Shown: positions 1-8,165, numbered from the stretch's first letter. The stretch: DNA of 64,000 bases from JAWRCU01 sp033542235 (GCF_033542235.1 NZ_JAWRCU010000002.1:496001-560000), one strand, 5' to 3'. Notes: generated from the letters alone by a model not told the origin. Numbers and translations are program-made.

Positions 1-315
1 GCGTGCCTGAACCGCGTGACAGGCCATCGGCTCAATAAGCGACGGATCGAAGCGGATCGCAAACTTCAGCGTGGTCAATCCGCGCCACCGGATCGTCTCG
101 CGCGCCAGCGCCGGCAGCACCGTTTGTCCCCGCTGTTGCTCGACGAGCTCGACGGTTACGACAGCATCATCCGGAAGCGGGGGCGAGCGCGGAATAGTGA
201 TCTTGCCCGTCACGGTCCGCTCGGCCGTCCGTGAACTGGAGGTGCCGCTGAAAATGCCGATCATCAGGGGCAAGAAGCCGAAGATGATGAATTCTTCCAA
301 CTCGGAGAGTATCAT
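1..315 (-). CDS. YbaY-like protein, partial (C-terminus outside window)
   Basis: The frame is open from an ATG at 315 to the window edge, giving the first 105 residues. A purine-rich GGGAGA ribosome binding site lies just upstream. Residues 34 to 65 (TVTGKITIPRSPPLPDDAVV and following) match the opening of YbaY-type proteins, in which a T-G-x-I-x-x-x-x-x-x-L-P-D-A-V-V-T-V-x-L pattern starts a small beta-sandwich. Residues 9 to 24 are hydrophobic, but no lipobox cysteine is visible, unlike the E. coli lipoprotein. It is transcribed in the same direction as moaE, 79 bases downstream of the moaE stop. The function of the family is poorly known; the assignment rests on the motif alone. Confidence 0.6.
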   Translation of the reverse strand, partial: MILSELEEFIIFGFLPLMIGIFSGTSSSRTAERTVTGKITIPRSPPLPDDAVVTVELVEQQRGQTVLPALARETIRWRGLTTLKFAIRFDPSLIEPMACHAVQAR

Positions 316-394
316 ATTTCTCTCCCTGCTCCGCGTTGAGGGCGGGCAGAGAACAGGAGGATTGCGGAACTTGCGTGGCTGAACGCTGCCGAAA

Positions 395-868
395 TTAAGG
401 CGTTTTCCAGCGCGCCGCCGCCTCTTCGTCGGCGGCCTTTGCCTCGACCCAGCCTGCTTCGCTGCCGTCGCGGCGGTGCTCCTTCTTCCAGAAGGGCGCT
501 CGCGACTTCAGATAATCCATCAAAAACGAAGCTGCTTCGAAAGCCGCCTGGCGATGGCTGGAGGCTGTGACCACCAGCACGATATTCTCGCCTGGCTGGA
601 TGTGGCCGAAGCGGTGAATCACGGTAAGACCCGTCAAGGGCCAACGCGTCAGCGCCTCCTCGGCAATGCGGGAAATCTCGGCTTCGGCCATGCCCGGATA
701 GTGCTCGAGCTCGAGCGCTGCCAGGCTTGCGCCTTCATCGCGGCAAAGCCCGCTGAACGTAACCACAGCCCCAACATCCTTGCGCCCGGCGCAAAGCCGT
801 GCGATCTCGGCGCCGGTGTCGAAGTCTCCGGCCTGTATGCGCACGCTCGGGCGGACATGCGCCGTCAT
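395..868 (-). CDS. moaE: Molybdopterin synthase catalytic subunit MoaE
   Basis: This is the large subunit of molybdopterin synthase, which moves sulfur from the MoaD thiocarboxylate onto precursor Z (cPMP) to make the molybdopterin dithiolene in the cytosol. The 157-residue length is normal. The family block HRFGHIQPGE is at about 85-94. The active-site segment KSRAPFWKKE at 121-130 carries the two lysines expected from E. coli MoaE (here K121 and K128). The gene follows moaD by 6 bases, so the two subunits are almost certainly co-translated. Further along the window a molybdopterin oxidoreductase gene (17510-19639) is one possible consumer of the cofactor. Confidence 0.96.
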   Translation of the reverse strand: MTAHVRPSVRIQAGDFDTGAEIARLCAGRKDVGAVVTFSGLCRDEGASLAALELEHYPGMAEAEISRIAEEALTRWPLTGLTVIHRFGHIQPGENIVLVVTASSHRQAAFEAASFLMDYLKSRAPFWKKEHRRDGSEAGWVEAKAADEEAAARWKTP

Positions 869-874
869 GGCCGG

Positions 875-1135
875 CTAGCCCCCCGTCATCGGCGGGAAAA
901 GCGCGATCTCGCGGGCGCCGACGATGGCGGTGTCGTGATGGACATGTTCCTGGTTGATCGCAACCCGGATGACCTCCGGGTGGAGGAAAGCTGCTTCATA
1001 GCCGTCGCCGCGTGACTTGAGGAAAGCCAGCAGCTCCTTCACGGTGGTCACGTTTTCCGGCAGCTCGACGGCTTCCTCCGGCGTCCCGATCCGCTCGCGC
1101 ACCCATGCGAAATAGATGAGTTTTGTCGCAGCCAT
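875..1135 (-). CDS. moaD: Molybdopterin synthase sulfur carrier subunit MoaD
   Basis: A small ubiquitin-fold sulfur carrier of 86 residues that ends in the required Gly-Gly (PPMTGG), the site of adenylation and thiocarboxylation. The N-terminal KLIYFAWVRERIG strand-helix is typical of MoaD. Its ATG (1133-1135) abuts the pgsA stop codon (1136-1138) and its stop is 6 bases from the moaE start, so it sits in the middle of a tight pgsA-moaD-moaE transcription unit. Confidence 0.95.
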   Translation of the reverse strand: MAATKLIYFAWVRERIGTPEEAVELPENVTTVKELLAFLKSRGDGYEAAFLHPEVIRVAINQEHVHHDTAIVGAREIALFPPMTGG

Positions 1136-1726
1136 TCAGTCATCCATGATGTGCTTCAGTCCGGCGCGGAAATAATCATAACCCGTATATAGCGTAACGA
1201 TCGCCGAGATCCAAAGCAGCGTGATGCCCGTTTCGGTCGCGTAGGAGATGATCTTGTCCAGCGCAGGACCGGCGAGCAGGACGGCAATCGCGATCATCTG
1301 CAGCGTGGTTTTCCATTTGGCCAGCCACGTCACCGGCACGCTCACCTTCAGCTCGGCCAGATATTCGCGCAGCCCGGAGACCAGTATCTCGCGGCAAAGG
1401 ATGATGATCGCCGCCCACAACGTCCAGCCTGCAATTGTGCGGTCCGTGTCTGCCGCGAGCAGGAGCAGGCAGGTTGAGACCAGCAGCTTGTCGGCTATCG
1501 GATCGAGCATGCGGCCGATGTTTGACTGCTGCTGCCAGGCACGCGCGAAATAGCCGTCAAAATAGTCCGTGACGCTCGCCGCGATGAATATCACGAGCGC
1601 CGACCAGCGCGCGAAGTCGCTCGACTGAAGCCTGCCGTCGACGAAAAAACACAGAACGACCAGAGGAACAGCAAGAATTCGTCCATAGGTCAGGATGTTG
1701 GGCAGGTTAAGCGCGCGTTTGGCCAT
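1136..1726 (-). CDS. pgsA: CDP-diacylglycerol--glycerol-3-phosphate 3-phosphatidyltransferase
   Basis: This inner-membrane enzyme commits CDP-diacylglycerol to phosphatidylglycerol phosphate, the precursor of PG and cardiolipin. The 196-residue product has the CDP-alcohol phosphotransferase signature D-x2-D-G-x2-A-R-x8-G-x3-D-x3-D, seen as D54, D57-G58, A61-R62, G71, D75 and D79, with several hydrophobic segments around it. I chose the ATG at 1726 (MAKRALNLPNILTYGR) because homologs start here. An upstream in-frame start at 1759 would add 11 residues. It lies 103 bases after uvrC, a linkage found widely in rhizobia. The second CDP-alcohol transferase in this window (24292-24849) is a more divergent paralogue. 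Confidence 0.95.
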   Translation of the reverse strand: MAKRALNLPNILTYGRILAVPLVVLCFFVDGRLQSSDFARWSALVIFIAASVTDYFDGYFARAWQQQSNIGRMLDPIADKLLVSTCLLLLAADTDRTIAGWTLWAAIIILCREILVSGLREYLAELKVSVPVTWLAKWKTTLQMIAIAVLLAGPALDKIISYATETGITLLWISAIVTLYTGYDYFRAGLKHIMDD

Positions 1727-1828
1727 TTTGGATTCAATCGGATGGCGACCGCTTGTCAAACCAGATGCCGGCCTTGGCGGTCAACTACAGCTGTTTGGCA
1801 CAGCGGCAAAATCATGAGGTGCAGGGCA

Positions 1829-3919
1829 TCACTTTTCGTGAAAGTGATTATAGACCTGTTTCGCCGTCGATGCGGATATGCCCTCGACCGCCATCAGGTC
1901 CTCGAGTGCGGCGCGGCTCACGGCCTTGGCGGTGCCGAAGTGAAGCAGAAGCGCGCGCTTGCGGCTTGGCCCGATACCTTCGATCTCGTCGAGCGGATTT
2001 TTCGTCATCTCCTTCTTGCGGCGCGCCCGGTGTGAGCCGATCGCGAAGCGGTGCGCCTCGTCGCGCATTCTCTGCACGAAATAGAGCACCGGGTCGCGCA
2101 CGGGAAGCGAGAACGGCTCGCGACCGGAGACGAAGAACCGCTCGCGTCCGGCCTCGCGGTCGACGCCCTTGGCGACGCCGATCGCCGTCACGTCCTTGGT
2201 CACGCCGAGACCGTCCAGGATCGAGCGCACCGCCGACATCTGGCCTTGACCCCCGTCGATCAGGATCACGTCCGGCCAGGCCGGGAAAGCGCCGTTCGAA
2301 ATATCCTCGTCCTCGGCCGGGGCGCCGGCCTCGGTGTCGGGTCTCTCGTGCTCCTTGATCAGCCGCGAGAAGCGGCGCTCCATCACCTCTCGCATCATGC
2401 CGAAATCATCGCCCGGCGTGATCTCGGTCGAGCGGATGTTGAACTTGCGGTACTGGTTCTTGACGAAGCCTTCGGGGCCGGCGACCACCATTGCGCCGAC
2501 GGCATTCGTGCCCATGATGTGCGAATTGTCGTAGATCTCGATACGACGCGGCACGCGTTGCAGGCCGAAGGTCTCGGCGAAGCCGGCGAAGAGCCTGGCT
2601 TGCGTCGAGGTTTCGGCGAGCCGCCGGCCAAGCGCCTCGCGTGCGTTCTGCAGCGCATGGTCGGTCAGATCCTTCTTCTCGCCGCGCTGCGGTACCGAGA
2701 TTGCGATGCGGCGCCCCGCCTTTGTGGACAGTGCCGCGGTCAACAGTTCCTGCTCCTCGACCGCATGCGAAAGCAAGACCGCGCGCGGCACCGGCTTGTC
2801 GTCATAGAACTGCGCGAGGAACGAGCTCAACACCTCGCCAGCTTCCAGAGCTGGATCGGCCTTCGGGAAGTAGGCGCGGTTGCCCCAGTTCTGGCCGGTC
2901 CGGAAGAAGAAGACCTGTATGCAGGTCTGGCCACCCTCCTGATGAACGGCGAAGACGTCTGCCTCGTCGACAGCCTGCGTGTTGATGCCCTGATGTGTCT
3001 GCACATGCGACAATGCCGCGAGTCGGTCGCGGAAGATGGCGGCGCGCTCGAAATCGAGGTCTTCGGCCGCGTGCTGCATTGCGCTCGACATCTCGGCCTT
3101 TACCTTCTGGCTGCTGCCCGTGAGGAAATTGCGCGCCTCGTCGACCAGGCCTGCATAGTCGTCCGGGCCTATTTCGCCGGTGCAAGGACCGGAGCAGCGC
3201 TTGATCTGGTAGAGCAGGCAGGGCCGCGTCCGGCTCTCGAAGACCGAGTCCGTGCAGGTTCTGAGCAGGAAGGCGCGCTGCAGCGAATTGATCGTGCGCC
3301 CGACCGCCTGCGCGGAGGCGAACGGGCCGAAATACTCGCCTTTGCGTGAGCGAGCACCGCGATGCTTGAAGATACCGGGCGAGGCGTGGTCGGTCGTGAG
3401 CAGGATGTATGGGAATGATTTGTCGTCCCGCATCAAGACGTTGAAGCGCGGCCGCAGACGCTTGATGAGGTTCGCTTCCAGCAGCAGCGCCTCGGTCTCG
3501 GTGCGGGTGACGACGAACTCCATGGCAGCCGTCTCGCGGACCATCCGGCCGATGCGATTGGTATGGAAACGGCCCTGGGCATAGCTGGTCACGCGCTTTT
3601 TGAGGCTGCGCGCCTTGCCGACATAGAGAACGTCGCCGGCCGCATTCATCATGCGGTAGACGCCGGGCGCGTTGGGCAGCTGCTTCACGAAGCCCTGGAT
3701 GACTTCCGGGCCGGCTACCGTCTCCGTTTCGCTGGCCGCCTGTTCCCCTTCGAGCTTGGTGAAAGCCACGTCGGGAGCGGTGGGAATGGCCAGCTCCTCT
3801 TCCTCGTCGTCTATCTCCACGTCGTGCCCCGGCATGTAGCCCGCGATGTCGTCGCTGGCCACGCCGACGCCGCGCCGCTTTCCGGCCGGCGGAGTTCGGT
3901 TCGAATCCTCTGAGTTCAT
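1829..3919 (-). CDS. uvrC: Excinuclease ABC subunit C
   Basis: UvrC makes both incisions in nucleotide excision repair after UvrA/UvrB damage recognition. The 696 residues show a GIY-YIG nuclease at about 80-160 (PNAPGVYRM, then VLYVGKARSLKKRV), a UVR motif near 255-290 (DLDFERAAIFRDRL), the RNase H-like 5' nuclease core (YDNSHIMGTNAVGAMVV and ILIDGGQGQ) and C-terminal helix-hairpin-helix motifs (LDEIEGIGPSRKRALL). The first 75 or so residues form an acidic, low-complexity extension that E. coli UvrC lacks. Such extensions occur in rhizobial UvrC proteins. It is the first gene of the uvrC-pgsA-moaD-moaE run. Confidence 0.97.
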   Translation of the reverse strand: MNSEDSNRTPPAGKRRGVGVASDDIAGYMPGHDVEIDDEEEELAIPTAPDVAFTKLEGEQAASETETVAGPEVIQGFVKQLPNAPGVYRMMNAAGDVLYVGKARSLKKRVTSYAQGRFHTNRIGRMVRETAAMEFVVTRTETEALLLEANLIKRLRPRFNVLMRDDKSFPYILLTTDHASPGIFKHRGARSRKGEYFGPFASAQAVGRTINSLQRAFLLRTCTDSVFESRTRPCLLYQIKRCSGPCTGEIGPDDYAGLVDEARNFLTGSSQKVKAEMSSAMQHAAEDLDFERAAIFRDRLAALSHVQTHQGINTQAVDEADVFAVHQEGGQTCIQVFFFRTGQNWGNRAYFPKADPALEAGEVLSSFLAQFYDDKPVPRAVLLSHAVEEQELLTAALSTKAGRRIAISVPQRGEKKDLTDHALQNAREALGRRLAETSTQARLFAGFAETFGLQRVPRRIEIYDNSHIMGTNAVGAMVVAGPEGFVKNQYRKFNIRSTEITPGDDFGMMREVMERRFSRLIKEHERPDTEAGAPAEDEDISNGAFPAWPDVILIDGGQGQMSAVRSILDGLGVTKDVTAIGVAKGVDREAGRERFFVSGREPFSLPVRDPVLYFVQRMRDEAHRFAIGSHRARRKKEMTKNPLDEIEGIGPSRKRALLLHFGTAKAVSRAALEDLMAVEGISASTAKQVYNHFHEK

Positions 3920-4261
3920 TCGGTCATGCCTGTAATATCGGGCGTTGGATAGGCATCTCGCGGATTGCCGATGGTCCTGAGGAGAGCCTCCAGTCTCCTG
4001 AAGCTTCGCATCTTATCGCTCACGGGTGATAGGGTGAAATTGACGATTGCCAATCCAGCGTAGCGCACGCACGGACCCTCCTAACCGTCAACGTGACTGG
4101 CATAGAAGGCTTCCTTGGACCTGATCGTAAGAGAATGAGGTTCGCCCGGCAAGACTCCGCCAATGTGCGCAGGATGTCACAGGCGATGGGCGCGTATTCC
4201 GCGCCTCCGGAACAGTCGAATGTGGCAGCTCGAACTCCGACACCGACGCATAGAGAGCATG
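3920..4261. other. Intergenic stretch upstream of uvrC
   Basis: These 342 bases separate uvrC from the convergently placed end of the KTSC gene in the same orientation. I see no gene supported by codon pattern, ribosome binding site or similarity. The uvrC promoter should lie in the left part, but I could not pick a convincing -35/-10 pair. The change from a conserved operon to small accessory genes happens here. Confidence 0.5.
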
Positions 4262-4468
4262 TTACGCGTTGGCGACCAGCCGGTACGGGAAATGATCGCG
4301 GATGTGCTCGTTAAAGAATCGGCCTTTCGCGAAGGCTCGTCGGAAGGCCGCATAGGTCTCGGGAGGCACCGAGTCGTAGTCGTAACGCTTGCCGCTCGCG
4401 ACGAACCAGACGGAAAGAACCCTGGACTCAGGATCGTACTCGGCTTTGCGGATCGAGCTCGACGGCAT
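4262..4468 (-). CDS. KTSC domain protein
   Basis: A 68-residue protein consisting of little more than a KTSC domain: the opening MPSSSIRKAEYDPESRVLSV, an F-x-S/A-G-x-x-Y-x-Y-x-x-V-P strand block (FVASGKRYDYDSVPP) and the C-terminal GRFFNEHIRDHFPY. KTSC domains were named for their occurrence at the C-terminus of some lysyl-tRNA synthetases and as stand-alone small proteins; their role is unknown. It sits 14 bases downstream of the 4483-4788 gene and is probably co-transcribed with it. Family assignment is firm, function is not. Confidence 0.8.
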   Translation of the reverse strand: MPSSSIRKAEYDPESRVLSVWFVASGKRYDYDSVPPETYAAFRRAFAKGRFFNEHIRDHFPYRLVANA

Positions 4469-4482
4469 GATTTCGGCTCCCC

Positions 4483-4788
4483 CTAGACGAGCGCCACCGG
4501 CATGTAGCGGATGATCACTTTGTCCTGCCGGAAGCGTCGTTCGAGTTCTGCGCGTCGGTCGCGCCAGTCGGGCAGGTCGATCTCCTCCACCATCACCTCG
4601 AATATGACGATGTCATCATTGGCGGACTGGGCGCCCCGCCGCCACAGACCTTCAGCAGGCGCCTGCAGATAAGCCGTGACGCCCTTGAAGCGGCTGGCTA
4701 GTTCTTCCTTTACGCAGTCGAAATCTTCCCGGGCGAAGGGCTGGCCGGCGTTGTCCGCGCGGGGCAGCAAAATCTGGACGAGGTGCAT
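4483..4788 (-). CDS. Conserved hypothetical protein (about 101 residues)
   Basis: I do not recognise a named domain. The protein starts MHLVQILLPRADNAGQPFAR and has an alpha/beta-looking pattern: an amphipathic helix DFDCVKEELASRFKG, a strand-rich centre with acidic residues (NDDIVIFEVMVEEID), then an arginine-rich helix and a closing strand VIIRYMPVALV. The ATG at 4788 is preferred over an upstream TTG at 4815 because it begins with a clean beta strand. It is followed closely by the KTSC gene. A dimeric alpha-beta-barrel-like fold is possible, but that is a guess from the pattern only. Confidence 0.65.
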   Translation of the reverse strand: MHLVQILLPRADNAGQPFAREDFDCVKEELASRFKGVTAYLQAPAEGLWRRGAQSANDDIVIFEVMVEEIDLPDWRDRRAELERRFRQDKVIIRYMPVALV

Positions 4789-4922
4789 GGCGACCGCTCG
4801 CTGAAAAGCAATCAACGATCGCGGAGAGCACGACGTTCCCTTGGTTGCCTGGGCCGCTGGGGCTTTGCTGATATCCGGAGTGCGGCCCGAGACCGAAGCG
4901 TGTGAGCGGTTTGCCCGTTGGG

Positions 4923-6077
4923 CTAGCGCATCAAGCCCGCCGCCCGAAGAGCATCCTCGATGATCTTATTCACACCTGGGGCGCCCGACGCAGGAGGATG
5001 CTGGAACAAGTGGATGCCAGTTGGCTCCGGGGATTTGGTTTTCGCCTTTTCCTCATGTGGCACCCCTGAGCGGGAAAGGGGCCGCTGACTGGCGGGCACC
5101 TCCTGCTGGGATCTCGTGAAGACGCTCTTCCCCGTTGCCGAGATGCCCCAGAAGCGGGCGATCTCCTGTGTGGAAGAGATGCCGACATCGAGCATGTAGG
5201 GCCCCGGGGAGCCGAGGCCATTACCAAGCGGCGTACCGTGACCCATCCCGGTGATCATGTTGATCTCAATCACTGCCTCTCCCGCAACATCACACCAAAC
5301 CCGCTTGGCATGTCTGCCCATTGACTCCGAGTACGTGGGCGCCACGTCCAGCTCGTGGACACGCCGCCACTGGTCCGCAATCCCCTCCGCGTTGGATGGC
5401 GCAACAGTATGGTCGGCGGTGCCGTGCCAGATCGAAATCCTAGGCCATGGACCTCGGTGATCCGATGCGCCGCGGAGGGCCCGTTCCAGATCCTGTTCCG
5501 ACGGGCCGCCGTGGCCGCGCATACGATCAAACGCCGCCGGGATCGTCGTCGCACTGCCGGAGGGCAATCCTGCAATGATCGCACCTCCGGCAAATACCTC
5601 CGGATAAGTCCCGAGCATAGCCGCCGCCATTGCGCCTCCGGCCGAGAGGCCCGTGACGAAGATGCGCTTGCCATCGAGGCCGTGGGTGACGACCATCGCC
5701 TCGACCATCTCACGGATCGAAAGCGCCTCGCCGGAATCGCGGCTCGTGTCATTGGGAAGGAACCAGTTGAAACAGAGGTTCGGATTGTTGGCGCGTTGCT
5801 GCTCGGGATAGAGCAGCGCAAAGCCGGCTTCGTCGGCGAGTTGCGACCAGCCGGAGTGATGGTCGTAGGCGGCCGCGTTCTGCGTGCACCCATGCAATAT
5901 GACGACCAGCGGCGCGCCCGTGGGAAGGTCCTTCGGCAGATAGCACTTCGCTTTCAACGTTCCGGGGTTGGAGCCGAAGTTTGTCAGCGTCTGGAGTTTG
6001 TCGGGGTCGGCGGTATAAGTGCCATGTTGCGCTCGCAGCGCGGCGAGCCGCGCAATCGTGTCGGAAATTCTTCGCAT
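4923..6077 (-). CDS. PHB depolymerase family esterase
   Basis: An alpha/beta-hydrolase of the poly(3-hydroxybutyrate) depolymerase / LpqC / feruloyl esterase group, 384 residues. The oxyanion segment ILHGCTQNA is at 60-68 and the nucleophile elbow GLSAGG places Ser145. The acid is likely D222 in GTADHTV and the base H280 in GMGHGTPLG. The C-terminal tail after about residue 310 is proline- and lysine-rich and looks disordered, as in many rhizobial members. The start at 6077 is chosen because AAGGA precedes it by 10 bases and the homology begins there; the frame stays open upstream to 6320. No signal peptide is evident, so an intracellular polyester or ester substrate is more likely than secreted depolymerase action. 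Confidence 0.85.
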   Translation of the reverse strand: MRRISDTIARLAALRAQHGTYTADPDKLQTLTNFGSNPGTLKAKCYLPKDLPTGAPLVVILHGCTQNAAAYDHHSGWSQLADEAGFALLYPEQQRANNPNLCFNWFLPNDTSRDSGEALSIREMVEAMVVTHGLDGKRIFVTGLSAGGAMAAAMLGTYPEVFAGGAIIAGLPSGSATTIPAAFDRMRGHGGPSEQDLERALRGASDHRGPWPRISIWHGTADHTVAPSNAEGIADQWRRVHELDVAPTYSESMGRHAKRVWCDVAGEAVIEINMITGMGHGTPLGNGLGSPGPYMLDVGISSTQEIARFWGISATGKSVFTRSQQEVPASQRPLSRSGVPHEEKAKTKSPEPTGIHLFQHPPASGAPGVNKIIEDALRAAGLMR

Positions 6078-6288
6078 GAAGCCGTCCTTGCTTGTGACGC
6101 CCGGGATTGGACGGCAACGTGCACAACGCACTCGCAGCAACATCGTTGCTGCAATGCACAATAAAAAGGAGCCGACAGAGACCAGCCGACGCTTTGGAAC
6201 CTTGGGCGACTGGATCAGGGTCTGCCGGCTTGCCGACTGCTGTTGAATGCTCCACAAGGGACTCGCGGTCTCTCCCGGAGAAGTCCTC

Positions 6289-6534
6289 ATGCTGCGCGCC
6301 AGGGTTGCAATTGACAACATCTACGTGCCGGCGGCGCGGCGCAAGACGCTGCACCCGGAAACGGTGCGGCTGCTTGCCGAGGATATTCTCGAAAATGGGC
6401 TGAAGACGCCGATCCAGGTTCGCCATGACGGCAAGCGCCATGTCCTGATCGAGGGCCTGCATCGGCTGGAAGCAGCCAAGTGGCTGGGCGAGACGATGAT
6501 CGACGCCTATTTGGTCCAGGCTCGCAGACACTAG
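6289..6534 (+). CDS. Small ParB/Srx-type nuclease-domain protein
   Basis: A stand-alone ParB N-terminal-like domain of 81 residues. It shows the characteristic DNIYVPAARRK opening, an L-A-x-D-I-x-E-N-G-L-x-x-P-I-x-V block and the E-G-L-H-R-L-E-A-A motif near the C-terminus, corresponding to the G-x-x-R-x-x-A box of ParB CTP/phosphoryl-transfer domains. It lacks the helix-turn-helix and dimerisation parts of a chromosome-partition ParB, so it is not the segregation protein. Start 6289 is supported by GGAGAAG six bases upstream. It is divergent from the esterase. Single-domain proteins like this are common on rhizobial plasmids and islands. Confidence 0.75.
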   Translation: MLRARVAIDNIYVPAARRKTLHPETVRLLAEDILENGLKTPIQVRHDGKRHVLIEGLHRLEAAKWLGETMIDAYLVQARRH

Positions 6535-6985
6535 AGCGCCAACTCGTCTGAAGGATGGGCCGATCCGGGCTCCGGCGGCCTTGCTCAGCGCTGGCTCGCT
6601 CCCTTGCCTGGTACGACTTCTACGTCCGAGCCGATGCCGACAGCCTCGACCGATCAACCTGGTGTCGCGCCGACCACAACGGCCCCGGTGACCAAGGCCC
6701 TGCAGCAGTGGCAGCGCTTGATGCATCGCTGCGGCGGCACCAGGTCGCCGCAGCCGGGCGACACTGCGACACCGTTGCTGGCCGAGCCGTTTCCACTCTC
6801 TCGGAGAATTTGCCTTGTTGCCCTTGGCCAGGCACTAACTGCAATTGGCTCGGATGCTCACAGAAGCGCTTCGCGTTGCTTACCGGCTTCGAGCAAGGGC
6901 GGCTGGTTCGCGTGTGCGTAGAGCCATATGACCGGCGGTTGCGCACTGAATGCCGACCCACTATGGCTGAGGGAAAGGAGTCGAT
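6535..6985. other. Gene-poor stretch
   Basis: About 450 bases in which every open frame has poor composition and no plausible ribosome binding site. I see no domain on either strand. It could hold decayed sequence, like the stretch at 7992-8495, but I cannot identify a parent gene. Confidence 0.4.
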
Positions 6986-7132
6986 ATGCCCCGCACCCCG
7001 AATTACAATTTCGAGCGCAAAGAGCGTGATCGCATCAAAGCTGCGAAAAGGGCGGAGAAGAAGGCGGCCAAAGAGGCAAAGAAGGCTTCTGAGCCGGCAG
7101 AGGAACGGAAGACCGACTCTAAACAAGACTGA
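6986..7132 (+). CDS. Small basic coiled protein (48 residues)
   Basis: This short gene is supported by a strong AAAGGAG ribosome binding site five bases before the ATG. The protein opens MPRTPNYNFERKERDRIKAA and then runs into a lysine/alanine/glutamate-rich helix (KRAEKKAAKEAKKA), ending in a polar tail. Proteins with this N-P-N-Y-N-F-E-R-x-E-R start are, to my recollection, frequent small hypotheticals in Hyphomicrobiales. Function is unknown; high charge and helix content suggest nucleic-acid or ribosome contact, which is only inference. It is followed by the cold-shock gene promoter. Confidence 0.65.
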   Translation: MPRTPNYNFERKERDRIKAAKRAEKKAAKEAKKASEPAEERKTDSKQD

Positions 7133-7150
7133 TCGAACTTCACGGCTGAC

Positions 7151-7179
7151 TTGTGCCAGCCTCGACTTTCGCTTATATA
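7151..7179 (+). promoter_or_regulatory. Sigma70-like promoter of the cold-shock gene
   Basis: TTGTGC at 7151-7156 and TATATA at 7174-7179 are separated by exactly 17 bases. A start near 7186 would leave a leader of about 125 bases before the cold-shock protein ATG at 7312, the kind of long 5' leader that csp mRNAs usually have. Confidence 0.5.
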
Positions 7180-7311
7180 CCGGTCATCGATCTTGCTTGC
7201 TGAGCTTGTTTTTGCGCTTCGGCGTCTAACGATCTTCCTCTCAATTTCGACTGATATGGATTGGCTTTCGGCCAGACACCGAACCTGTATGCCGATTGAA
7301 AGGAAATCGTC

Positions 7312-7521
7312 ATGACCATTGGAACCGTTAAGTTCTTCAACGCTACCAAAGGCTTCGGCTTTATCGCGCCAGATGACGGCGCCGCGGACGTATTCGTTCA
7401 TATCTCCGCTGTCGAGCGTGCTGGCATGCGCACGATCGTCGAGGGCCAGAAACTCTCGTTTGACTTGGTACGAGATGAACGCCGTGGAAAGTCCTCGGCC
7501 GAAAATCTCCAGGCCGTATAA
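7312..7521 (+). CDS. Cold-shock domain protein (CspA family)
   Basis: A 69-residue single cold-shock domain, an OB-fold that binds single-stranded RNA and melts secondary structure. RNP1 is KGFGFI at 13-18 and RNP2 is VFVHI at 27-31. The opening TIGTVKFFNATKGFGF is canonical. A good GGAAA ribosome site precedes the ATG. A sigma70-like promoter lies 130 bases upstream and a rho-independent terminator 60 bases downstream, so it is a monocistron with a structured leader. Rhizobia carry many such paralogues, so I assign no individual gene name. Confidence 0.95.
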   Translation: MTIGTVKFFNATKGFGFIAPDDGAADVFVHISAVERAGMRTIVEGQKLSFDLVRDERRGKSSAENLQAV

Positions 7522-7583
7522 GGAATATCGCTTCCGGTCCTTGACCACGGATGTACTGGCACTGGCCATCGAGGCGATTGGGG

Positions 7584-7608
7584 AAGGTCGGGGAAGCCCG
7601 GCCTTTTT
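7584..7608 (+). terminator. Rho-independent terminator after the cold-shock gene
   Basis: A 9-bp stem (AAGGTCGGG at 7584-7592 with CCCGGCCTT at 7597-7605, one G-U pair), a GAAG loop, and a run of five T ending at 7608. Confidence 0.8.
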
Positions 7609-7630
7609 CGTTTGTTAGGAGTAGTAGATT

Positions 7631-7861
7631 ATGCGACATCCAATCCCGACCGACGTTTTCAAGCCGAAGCCGACGAGTGGCGAGAGGAAAAACGAAGCGA
7701 CTGCTCGTGCCGCGCAAAAGATCATCGATACCGAGAGATCAGCTCGCGAGGCAAAGACCCGAAGCCTGAGGCTGGCTCGGATGTCTAAGGAACAGGCCGA
7801 ACCGGAGATAACGCCGGCAGCGGCAAATACCCGGCCACGCAAACGCAATTCGCCGACGTAA
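7631..7861 (+). CDS. Small charged hypothetical protein (76 residues)
   Basis: The ATG is preceded by TTAGGAG at a workable distance. The protein begins MRHPIPTDVFKPKPTSGERK and then has one long charged helix rich in Ala, Arg and Glu (ARAAQKIIDTERSAREAKTR, then LRLARMSKEQ), followed by a Pro/Asn/Arg tail. The T-D-x-F-K-P-x-P-T start followed by an R-x-A-x-x-I-x-x-x-E helix recurs, as far as I recall, in small rhizobial hypotheticals near csp genes. No function can be assigned. It is separated from the cold-shock gene by a terminator and so probably has its own promoter. Confidence 0.65.
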   Translation: MRHPIPTDVFKPKPTSGERKNEATARAAQKIIDTERSAREAKTRSLRLARMSKEQAEPEITPAAANTRPRKRNSPT

Positions 7862-7991
7862 CGGGCGCCCTTGCCGCCGGGCGAGCTCTTCGGCGCTAGT
7901 CATTCACAGTTTTGAGCTTGTTCGCTTCCCTAGCCCTTCCGGTCATTCCCGAAGTGATGGATCAGGTCGAGGGCTTCAGCCCGGCTAATCC

Positions 7992-8165
7992 ATGCCTCCT
8001 AAGGCCGCCGGCCTTCAATTTATCGAGCCTCAGCTCGCCACGCTGGTCGAGGAGCCACGGACTGCCCCAACTGGCTGCACGAAATAAATATAACGGCGAT
8101 CGCACTGAGCTATCATCGAGAAGGGCAGGGCGCGCGCCTTCACCCGGCGGGGCGCGAACGCGCCG
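7992..8165 (+). pseudogene. Remnant of ATP-dependent DNA ligase D (LigD-type) N-terminus
   Basis: Joining three reading frames reconstructs the start of a ligase domain. Frame one gives AAGLQFIEPQLATLVEEP from the ATG at 7992. A second frame gives WLHEI near 8071. The next gives KYNGDRTELS near 8087-8115, the nucleotidyltransferase motif I region (K-Y-D-G-x-R, with D changed to N). The last gives EKGRARAFTRRGAN at 8118-8158. In intact LigD-type ligases these blocks follow each other without gaps. At least three frameshifts and the loss of everything downstream make it non-functional. The fragment ends where an unrelated methyltransferase fragment begins. Confidence 0.65.

Noticed and set aside
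6555..7229. 224-codon plus-strand frame
   Set aside because: It overlaps the well supported 48-residue gene at 6986-7132 in another frame and shows no ribosome site or domain.
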